This document shows, one piece after another, positions 55,511 to 64,000 of a stretch of 64,000 bases of DNA. The stretch is from Gordius sp. MW1. Taxonomy: Eukaryota > Nematomorpha > Gordioida > Gordea > Gordiidae. Position numbers and translations under genes: made by a program. Under the pieces are notes generated by a model. That model saw only the letters and a program-made list of their open reading frames with translations. It did no database searches and had not been told where the DNA came from. Each line of letters opens with the position of its first letter. The first letter of the stretch is position 1. The DNA is taken from the NCBI GenBank assembly GCA_964036665.1, contig OZ038526.1:5270001-5334000 (forward strand), read 5' to 3'.

Positions 55511-56860
55511 AATACGATAGGTTTTATAGCCGGTTTCCGACCTGACGCCAACCCTCCACATTTTGCCCACGGACTTGGGACCGTCGTAGGTAGTGTTGAT
55601 GTCAACCAACTTGTAATTGTTTCATTCGTTTATTAGCTTTTTGTTTAAGAAATATTTTATTCAAAGGTCGTGGTTAGCTTAGGCATTAATTTAGAGTTAT
55701 ACATCAATTTAGAGTTATGTTTAAGTAAGGATTTTTAGTATATTTAGCAATTGACGTTATAAAAGTGACGAGTTGTAAAAATGTTTGGCTTGCTTTTATA
55801 TGAGGGTCAATGTTTTATAATTAACTCATTTGGCTTAAATGAAATCTGGTTAAATAGACTTTCAATATCATTATAAATGTTAGAAAGACATAGAGGTTGA
55901 ATGGAGTATATGTCGGACAAATGATTTTTGCAGATTTTTTAAAGTTCGACCATGATCGAAAATTTGTGACGAGAAATTTCAATTATGATATTTGTATCGT
56001 ATAGCAGCTCCTTTTAATTTCGCTATTGAAAAGGTAAGTGAATATGAGTTATTTTTTAATCGTCATATATATGTGTTATGTCTAAATATGAGGGAATTAA
56101 AATTTTGATTATGTCATCTAAAATCTTCTGATTGGTTATAGTTTTATATAACTATTTTAAGTTTATATGTTATCTTAATTATGCATATATATCTTATTCA
56201 TAGGAGTATCTTATCATACATTATATGTCTATTTATTTGTGGGAGTAATGAAACCTATCTTGCAAAAAATTAAAACGCATCTTATTAATACTAAAAGTAT
56301 CTATATTTTTATTTTAAACTGTACTTTTTCAATCAAATGGTGCTATGTATAACTGATCAAAGATTTAAATCAGCTTATTAATAAAATCATATCTAATATA
56401 TGAGATATATTGTTAAGAATTAATATAATTTTTATTAGAGACCATTATAAGATTCACGCACCATCTGATTTTAATTTTAAACTCTAGTAAAAATTAATGG
56501 CTTAAATGACAGGTCGTCATAGCAATCACTTGCACTAAGTAATACCTATCTCCTCCAGTTGATATAATAATTAATTAATATTAGAGACAATGTAAACAAA
56601 TGTCATTTGTTTTTCAAATAATGTATAATTTTAACTAAGAATTTAGCTTTAATTAATGCCCAGATGACATAATATAACCACCTATCAGCTTACAATTATT
56701 ATTTTTACAAGTGTCATCATAATTAATTTCAAGTTCCTACCCAGACTTTCACAAAATTATTATTCTTTTTTCAGATGCTTAGTTTACTAGATATTTCTAT
56801 CCATATTTTAATTCATTTTAAACATAGTGTAAATTATTCTCGTCTCAGTGTCTCATATTA
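55511..56860. other. AT-rich region upstream of TXNDC15
   Basis: No gene is recognised. GATGTCAACCAACTTGT (about 55599-55615) also occurs at 43390-43406, so a dispersed repeat ends here. The promoter of the TXNDC15-like gene should lie near 56700-56860. Confidence 0.45.
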
Positions 56861-59800
56861 ATGTCAGTCCCTTGCGTTTTGCTGCTGCACGCGAAATTAT
56901 TCGTTCTATCCCAAGTTTTACCCCACGCCGCCCATTTACCCCCTTCAATCCCGGCCGTGTTGGACCCCGCGCTATCCGATAACACCACAAATCGGGCTTT
57001 CAATAGCAATAACATTAGTACAAACAATAGCAACAATAACCACAAAGGGCGTCGCTCATTTTTATCCCTTTACAACGGTCGCTTGGTCCTTTGGCTGCGG
57101 AGCTCTTTCTTCTGGCACGACTCCATCTCTAAACGGGTCAGCTTGGTCCTGGAATACCTGGGCGGTCTGCTCCTCTTCTTCGACCACCATTGGCCTACCC
57201 CCAAATCAAGTCGTTCCGACCTTCCCGTCCCAAACACTGAAACCGTTCCCACCAACGTTCCGACCCCGGAACCATTTAATCTAGTTGACCATGGCGCGGT
57301 TCCTAAATCCGAACCCGAATCGCGGCACAAAGTGCGATGCAACCCCGACCCACTAGGTCCGAGTCAGCTAAGTAATCGTTCACTCACCAACCCCTTCCTC
57401 ATGAACGATTCCATCTACGGAACCCCCTTTAGCCCGGCCTGGACCGCAATGTACCGTTATTTCATCCCCTCGCCCCCTCACAACCACAAAGTGGGCGACC
57501 AAGTCTCTAAACGGCTGAACCCCGACCCTAGCGTATTAGGTATGGAGGTACATCGCCTTTAGCCTATTAAGTTGATTTAAGGATAGAAAATAAGGTTTCT
57601 ATAATTAACAGTGTTGCTCGGCTAGAGTCGAAACTTAATTATTCTTAGGATTTTGAATTATGCTTCTTTGTTTTTTTTTATTTCAAATAAACATTGATAA
57701 AAAATTTTAATCAGCCGAATTAGTTGATAATGGGAAATTTAAGCCAAGTACTTTTAGTTTTGTTTCGATTTCAATACTTTTAGTAATGTCCTTTGATTTT
57801 TGCTACGGGCGCACTACTAGACCGAGACCCTAAATTTTTCCTATCTTAACAGATAATGTATTCCTAATATTTTATTTATATGCACGACTCCCAACCATTT
57901 CGTAATTCCAATCAGGGAAAAAAGTATTAGGGTTGTTTACGATTGGACACCCAACCAATTTTGAACGCCAGAAACTAAGCTCATAATACAGTTAACCTTA
58001 TATTGATTTAATGTTTTATATGAAAGATCGCACCGCAGACGACGATTCGCGCACCACTATCGCTGGCGAAGAAGTGGTCGTCGCCAATGAAACCATAAAT
58101 GAACCCGCGAACGGAACCAACCTCGAGCATTGTGTCCTCTACTTTTACTACCACAAATCGTGCCCTTATTCGGCCCACGTCGCGCCCGAAATCAATGCTC
58201 TACCCAGACTCTTCCCACAAATATTTGTCCTGGCCATCGACACCAAAAAATACTGGAAGTGAGCTTTTTCCTCATTTTGCTGGGAAAACGAGCTAACTAA
58301 ATACATTTCCAAAGCTATGGCTTTATTATGTTTTTTTTATATTTCTTAAGAGTACTAATAATCCACGCCCTACGTTTGAGGCTTCCACGAGTTAGTTGGC
58401 GAATTCGAGACTCGCTTAAATCCAAATTTGATTTTGAAAATAAAACTCGGGCCTTCGGCCCTCGTGGGAAGGGGGAGAAGGGAAGGGATGAGGGGAAGGG
58501 AAGAGGGGAAGGGAAGGGGGGACGACTCATCTGTACTTCGTATAAATGTATCATATTTGCTATGCAATTTATGGGCGAGAAAGGTGGGAAGGGGCGAGAA
58601 TGCCTATAGGGGGGTATTAAATGCCTAATGATTAATAAATTATTTATACAAATTTTCCATTATAGGCAAAATGTAATAACGGCAAAATGTAATATAGGCA
58701 AGGGTTAGATTTAGTGTTTGCATCTAGTTGCGTATTACATTAGTTTTTATGGCCTTTAGTGATTATGGGTCTAACAAACATTATATTATAAAACAACACA
58801 ATGTTAAGAATTTGCAGAATTGTTGGGAGAAATTTTTTGTTGAATTTGAACAATTTTTAATTAAAAAAATCAAAAATTTGGCCAATGGTCACTTTTTCTC
58901 TATTGGTCAGTACCCACAGATACTCTATAAGTCAATGATAGCCAAAAAAACGGAAAAAAAAAATTTGATGCTCACTTCGGCCAATGGTCATTTTTTTCCA
59001 TTGGTCAGCAGCCAGCACACGGTAAAAGTGGATATAAATTCATAAGAGTAAAAAAAACGAAAAAAAAAATTTCGAATCACATTTTGGCCAATGGTCATTT
59101 TTTTCCATTGGTCAGCAGCCAGGACACGGTAAAAGCGGATATAAATTCATAATAGTCAAAAAAAAAAGGAAAAAAAAGTTTTCGAATCACATTTTGGCCA
59201 ATGGTCATTTTATTCCATTGGTCAGCAGCCAGCGGACGGCCAAAAAGTCATAATAGCAATGGTAGGAACAGGAACAATCATAATAGTCAAAAAAAAACGA
59301 AAAAAATAATTTCGATTCACATTTTGGCCAATGGTCATTTTTTCCATCGGTCAGGAGCCAGCGGACGGCCAGAAAATCATAATAGCAATGGTAGTAACAG
59401 GAACAATCATAATAGTCAAAAAAAAACGAAAAAATAAACTCGGATTCACATTTTGGCCAATGGTCATTTTTTTCATTGGTCAGCAGCCAACGGACGGCCA
59501 AAAAGTCTTATTATCAATGATAGTAACAAGAACAATCATAAGAGTCAAAAAAAACTCCGGGATTCTAACCCCAAAACTAGTTAAATTGCATAGCAATTAA
59601 AAAGTAAACAACTTTTATTTATGTTTATTATATAACTAGTTAAATTGCATAGCATTAAAAGTAAACAACTTTTATCTATGTTTATTATATAACAAAAACT
59701 AGTTAAATTGCATAGCAATTAAAAGTAAACAACTTTTATTTATGCTTATTATATAACTAGTTAAATTGCATAGCAATTAAAAGTAAACAACTTTTATTTA

Positions 59801-61399
59801 TGTTTATATAATAGATAATTTAACAGATCTTATATATAACACAGCGAGGGAGATAGAGATGAGGGGTGGGGCACCTCTTATGCATAGCAATTAAAAATAA
59901 CACAGCGAGGGAGATAGAGATGAGGGGTGGGGCACCTCTTTCTCATGCATTAATTTAAAAAAGCGATAACCTAATATACCAAATGCAAATAGATAGGGAG
60001 GGTAACGGACAGACATCGGACAACGGACACCAAAAAACGAGCCCATAAATTGCATAGCAATTAATATTAGGTAACTTGGCAAAAATGATAAAATTTATTG
60101 AACAGCATCGTAATAAATAACCGAACAAACGAATTTAATATTGTGCAAACATTTATTTTACTGAGCATATTATTTTATTTTCCTTTTAAATTTCTACTGG
60201 GCGAAAGTTGATTCAAACATTGGACACAATAATTTGTTCTCGTTTATAATTATCCCGGTCGAGTGTATAAAATTTTGTCAATTTTTGTCCTCGTTTTGTC
60301 GCCAGTCATAGCATAAAGTACGGGCTCATGTTCGTCCCTAACCTGGTCCTCCTCAAGGGGAAGAGTGTCGTGGCCAATTTCGAAGGCACCATGAATACCC
60401 AAAATATAATCACCTTCATCACTAACCACACGGGTAATTAAAAATTAGTTTGGACATTTTTGAAGCATTCCTTGCGGTTTGTGGCACCTTACATATTAAA
60501 ACTAATGATTCTTTTTAATTAAATAGAATTAAACTTATCCTTAAATTTTATAATTTCTTGGCATTTTTTGCCTCGATATAGGTGTTAATAACAACCTTCT
60601 TGTTTATGGTCATAGTGGAATCATTAAGTGTGATTTTAACCTATATCACTAAGCTATTTAATACTTGCCCTTGCCCGAAATTTTGACTTAAAATGGATGA
60701 TTTTTAAAATACATTCCAAACTTTGTATAAGTTTCGACATTTCGTGTCCCAAAGCATCGCCCCAATACCCTTTCAATACCTGCATCTATATTTTATTAAT
60801 CGGTGAATTTCATGTTTAATATGTTTTTATATCCTGATTTTTTACAAATAAAATAATAAATATGAATCTGGCAATTTATGCCATATCTGTTAGTTTATAA
60901 CATCCAGTTCCAGCCAAAAAAACATCTATGTTTAACCTCTTACTTTTTGAACATATGTTATATTCTCATAACAAATACTTCACGCCCTTAAATCCAGCCT
61001 AACTTTTGTCTCAATTCCCATCAAGAAAAAAGTATAAAATACTAATTAATGTGGCTGGGGTTGATGTTAACTCGCGCATATTTAAAAATTTTCATATATA
61101 ACCCAAAGAATGCTTTCCTATGTATATTAATCTCGCACTTTTGATTTACTAATAACCTTTTATCGATTCATTCAGATCTCCAACCGATAGCGGGAGAACA
61201 CGTCCTCGTAGAAGAAGATTACAGAGGACCCGTTCCTACCCAAATGGTGGAAACAAATCCCGTCACTTACTTGTGTTGGTTGTTCATCGGTATCGTGCTC
61301 CTTAAATATCTCATAATTAATCGAGATCGCCTTAAGCCTAAGTTTCACGACTTGCTTTACTTGGTCAAAAGGAACCACGCTCATCTCCACGCCGATTAA
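56861..61399 (+). CDS. TXNDC15: Thioredoxin-domain-containing protein 15 homologue, four exons
   Basis: Exons 56861-57539, 58027-58258, 60306-60433 and 61176-61399, in agreeing phase, give 420 residues (human about 360). The N-terminus is moderately hydrophobic and may be a signal peptide. Residues 30-225 are low-complexity (Asn-, Pro-rich) and poorly conserved. A thioredoxin-like fold starts near 262 with CVLYFYYHKSCPYSAHVAPE. The usual C-x-x-C is C272-P-Y-S275, so the second Cys is missing, and the human protein also lacks it. Then come INALPRLFPQIFVLAID, FVPNLVLLKGKSVVANFEGT and ITFITNHTG. A C-terminal membrane segment VTYLCWLFIGIVLLKYLII precedes a basic tail. In vertebrates TXNDC15 is a membrane protein needed for cilia (Meckel-Gruber gene). 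A redox role is unlikely without both cysteines. Intron 2 is filled with repeats. The start codon is the first Met of a long open frame. Confidence 0.85.
58447..58622 (+). repeat. GGGCCTTCGGCCC cassette (copy 4)
   Basis: In order: CTCGGGCCTTCGGCCCTCG hairpin, about 55 bp of GGGAAGGG-type purines, ACGACTCATCTGTACTTCG, CATATTTGCTATGCAATTT, GGCGAGAAAGGTGGGAAGG and CCTATAGGGGGGTAT. It lies in intron 2 of TXNDC15. Confidence 0.72.
58860..59560 (+). repeat. Tandem array of CCAATGG-palindrome units
   Basis: Six units start with GGCCAATGGTCATTTTTTTC near 58879, 58979, 59086, 59196, 59326 and 59455 (spacing about 100-130 bp). Each has CCAATGG and CCATTGG arms around a T-run, then GCAGCCAGCGGACGGCC, AAAAGTCATAATAGCAATGG and an A-rich AAAACGAAAAAA stretch. 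The last unit ends in ACTCCGGGATTCTAACCC. The same unit occurs singly or in short runs at 25.1-25.3 and 42.1-43.1 kb. Confidence 0.8.
59576..59815 (+). repeat. Tandem repeat of a roughly 60-bp unit, four copies
   Basis: ACTAGTTAAATTGCATAGCA starts at 59576, 59635, 59699 and 59756. The unit continues ATTAAAAGTAAACAACTTTT and ATTTATGTTTATTATATA. A single copy is at 22320-22380. Confidence 0.85.
59845..60065 (-). repeat. Duplicated GAGGGAGATAGAGATGAGG repeat and GGACACC head
   Basis: ACAGCGAGGGAGATAGAGAT with GAGGGGTGGGGCACCTCTT occurs twice in tandem (about 59841 and 59902), once more at 22702-22748. It is followed by CAAATAGATAGGGA, ACGGACACCAAAAAACGAGC and CATAAATTGCATAGCAATTA, which is the minus-strand head of the repeat family at 23.5 and 24.3 kb. 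Confidence 0.65.
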
Positions 61400-61577
61400 A
61401 CATATATGTAACGTTTGTCACACTCAAAAGGCAAATATAATCACCTAAAGCGTCATTTCGTTTTTACCCCTAATATATTTGCAATATAGTGTATATTCAA
61501 GCCTATATTATTGCTTATGCTCCAAATGTGTATATATAGATGTAATGTTAATTATATGTTTTTCGTTTAGTGGACTA

Positions 61578-61583
61578 AATAAA
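61578..61583 (+). terminator. Poly(A) signal AATAAA after TXNDC15
   Basis: AATAAA lies about 180 bp after the stop codon in otherwise AT-rich sequence. It is the first canonical signal downstream and a likely cleavage signal. Confidence 0.5.
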
Positions 61584-63001
61584 AACGAACATCGCTCCTT
61601 TTCGTTTATTCTCTCGTTATTTAACTAAAATGCATAAAAACTTTATTTTTGTTATTAGCCTTTACGTTTATAGTTAGTACTTCTAGCTTATATCGTTGCC
61701 ATAGATCGAAGTGCATTTAATGCTAACAAAAAACTTTTAATACCCCTTTTATCCAATAATGTTAATTAAAATATTTACGATGAGTAATCAACTAATATGG
61801 CTTATTACTTGGATTAGGATCTTAAGACATTTTATTAAAAAAGACCATTATTGCTAGTTGTTTGATTAAATGGATATTTTTGTGGCATTCAAATAGAACA
61901 TTAACAACAAAAATTCCTATTGTTAACGGCATGATCGTAATTAATAAATGTCATATTTCAAATCAAATGCATACCACCTATTTAGGCAATTCACTCGAGA
62001 TAAACAAAGTTAATCGTTTTACTCGATTGACAAAGCGTAAGAATTATTTATTACCTTAAAACTTCTTAATCTTTATTTTTAGAATACATATAAAGTTCTA
62101 GGCTAATTATTGTTTAAGCTTTTAATGTGGGTTTCAGAAAAACCATGTCATACACATGAGCAGTATAAAAAGTATCAATTACAAGGTCTTACGTTTTAAT
62201 ACACCTCTAACCTAGCCGAAAAATCATAATATAGCCTCATACAATGCTTAGCTCGTGGGTCTATAGTAACCAATAATATTTAATTGTATCTCGCGGCATA
62301 TTCTTCTTTGATTGACTCATTTATATTACCTTATTCGCGATTAATTGACCTATCACATATAGTTCGCGGATTCACCTTTAAATGTTAATTGAGTTAATGT
62401 ATTATTTCGATTAGCTCGCGATTTAATAAAGAGGTGTTTTACACTCCTTTATTACTTACGAACTCTTTTCTTTTCCCTCACTTTATTATTTATCTTCAAT
62501 AAAGAGTACTCCTCCCAATAGGTCCCTAGCAAGGTTTACATGATTTAAAGATTTACGGTGGGGAGATAAAAATAAAAATTTATATTATCCGCAATATTTC
62601 ACAAGTTTTTATTGTGATTAGGACTGAAGGAGTCATGATACACTGAGGTATATTCCGTACAAATCGAAATAATTTGAATAAACATAATGCGAATCTAGAA
62701 AGAGCTGCAATTATGTTTAATAGTTAAAGGAAAGATATTTTAACAAACTTATACTAATTTAAGCATAAAATATTTGTATAAATATGTGATAAGGCGTAAA
62801 ATAAAATATATAACAGCTGTAACCTTGAGTCAAATTACTTTCTAATTATACGAGTTTAAACCTTAATGCTTAACTATGATTAAGTTAGGGAATGTAGAAG
62901 CAAATTTTCTTGTACTGTAAAAGCTTTGTATCAAATTGCTATTTATTTGATTTTTATTTTATCGTTAACTTAATGCTTTAATTGTAAAATTTTTATTTAC
63001 A
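61584..63001. other. Intergenic region between TXNDC15 and DENND4
   Basis: AT-rich. No recognisable gene, TIR element or RNA gene was found. The DENND4 promoter and 5' UTR should lie at its right end. Confidence 0.45.
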
Positions 63002-64000
63002 ATGGAATCTCACGTTAATGATATAAATCAAAAAGTTGCAGAATATTTTGTTGTAGCTGGTCTTCCTGAAAATAATCCAGAATTGCTTGAAAAATGCATC
63101 CCTCCCGAAATGGAGGCCCCACAAGAATATAAGCCTCCAGCTCCTATAACAGATTTAGCTGTAATTTTTCGTAGCCTAGGCGAAGAGGTATATATCTATT
63201 AAAATAATTTTCTTAATATCCTATTTAGCCACCCCCAGGCTTTACTGTAATAGAACATACCCCGACTGGATTTCCTGCTGATCTAAATCATGGGAGTTTA
63301 AGAAGTCCAACTGTTTTTCTGTGCTTTAAACGTGGCAGGGATAAACCGCCTATAATAGACATAGGGTAATATTCTATTTAAATGGCATTATTGTCTTTAT
63401 AGATTATATATTGCATTTATCAATTTAACAATTAAAATGTAAAATATTTATGTGTTTTGCTCTATACTTTAAGAGTAATGTATGATGGCAAGGAACGTTT
63501 GATTCCAGGATGTGAAATAATTTTGTATTCTCCACATAAACGACCTGCAAATGTGAACAATAGTGGAGCTAGAACTTACCTTACTTTTAGAAGAGCCTCA
63601 ATAAAGGCATCCCCAAATGAGTTGGTTGTTACAGACATTTGTATCATTCTAACTAATAAGGTATAATGCAATTTTATTTTATATATTAAAATAGTTAGAA
63701 AATTACTTACATGTTGTTTAGATCTTATATTTACATATTCACATACTAATGTAATCCAGTTGATGAATTAAAATATGACATTTTATATTCTTTACCATAA
63801 TGTATACCATAGTTTCTTATATTAGCATTTTAAAAATACTTGTATAAAGCATTAGTGCACAAATTTGGTGATTTGCCTACTTTCATTTGTTTCTACAAAT
63901 ATCTAAAAAAAGTTAGTTTGTATGATTTAAGTAAGGATTTTTTTGTAGGCCTTGCAATCTAAAGTGCTTTTTTCATTCAAAACTAATTCAAGAAATCCTA
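63002..64000 (+). CDS. DENND4: DENN-domain Rab exchange factor, DENND4/Crag family (5' end)
   Basis: DENND4/Crag proteins are guanine-nucleotide exchange factors for Rab10 and related Rabs in polarised secretion. Exons: 63002-63187, 63229-63365, 63474-63660, then a probable exon from 63959 that runs off the window. Introns are 41, 108 and 298 nt. Phases agree. The protein opens with [20 protein letters not shown], then [60 protein letters not shown] and [13 protein letters not shown], all matching the N-terminal MABP-like region of DENND4. The DENN domain itself lies beyond the window. Codon use is A/T-rich, as in the channel gene. The fourth exon is placed by its acceptor (TTTTTTGTAG) and phase only, and its sequence fits the family less clearly. 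Confidence 0.87.

Noticed and set aside
55599-55615. GATGTCAACCAACTTGT shared with 43390-43406 as an attachment site
   Set aside because: Only 17 bp are shared with no flanking structure; most likely an edge of a dispersed repeat.
59201-59501. Overlapping ORFs on both strands with repeated peptides
   Set aside because: The peptide repeats simply mirror the CCAATGG tandem units.

Overview
This is a eukaryotic, almost certainly invertebrate metazoan, nuclear DNA window. It is AT-rich, its genes are split by spliceosomal introns from about 40 nt to several kb, it uses the standard genetic code, and it is packed with transposable elements. I cannot name the species. Four protein-coding genes are supported by exons whose splice phases agree: (1) a cyclic-nucleotide-gated cation channel (minus strand, 1964-7602, three exons seen); (2) a lysosomal alpha-mannosidase of family GH38 (plus strand, 16704-36635, about 20 exons, apparently complete from signal peptide to stop); (3) a TXNDC15-like thioredoxin-domain membrane protein (plus, 56861-61399, four exons); (4) the 5' end of a DENND4/Crag-type Rab exchange factor (plus, 63002 to the window edge).

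Layout. 1-1200: a MITE carrying TTAGGG-type repeats, then a 0.73-kb foldback element. 1.96-7.6 kb: the channel, with two small TIR elements in its long intron. 7.6-13.5 kb: AT-rich intergenic DNA without a recognisable gene. 13.9-15.7 kb: an intact, young TRIM (miniature LTR element) with a 5-bp target duplication. 16.7-36.6 kb: the mannosidase, whose introns hold hAT-like MITEs, a BED-finger hAT remnant, a roughly 310-bp repeat array with a tRNA-like B box, a 1.1-kb inverted repeat with two diverged copies of an unknown coding-like sequence, and a possible piggyBac-like MITE. 36.9-40.8 kb: a decayed Ty3/gypsy element with a MITE nested in its reverse transcriptase. 41.1-43.3 kb: the repeat families seen at 22-26 kb, in opposite orientation. 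43.5-50.6 kb: three copies of protease-bearing, RT-less LTR elements, two of them in tandem sharing an LTR. 50.6-54.7 kb: a minus-strand RTE-type LINE split by a 1.55-kb hAT-like element. 54.7-55.5 kb: a diverged LTR and a 62-bp tandem repeat. 56.9-61.4 kb: TXNDC15, with more repeat arrays in its second intron. 63.0-64.0 kb: DENND4.

The four genes are ordinary conserved metazoan genes and do not form an operon or a shared pathway. The accessory content is the mobile-element landscape. I reconstructed boundaries with matching target-site duplications for a 9-bp MITE, six elements with 8-bp duplications (one imperfect), the TRIM and the gypsy element. I found no convincing new defence, toxin or CRISPR-like system. 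The least explained structures are the 26.2-27.4 kb inverted repeat with coding-like arms, the recurring GGGCCTTCGGCCC/purine-tract cassette, and the CCAATGG-palindrome arrays.
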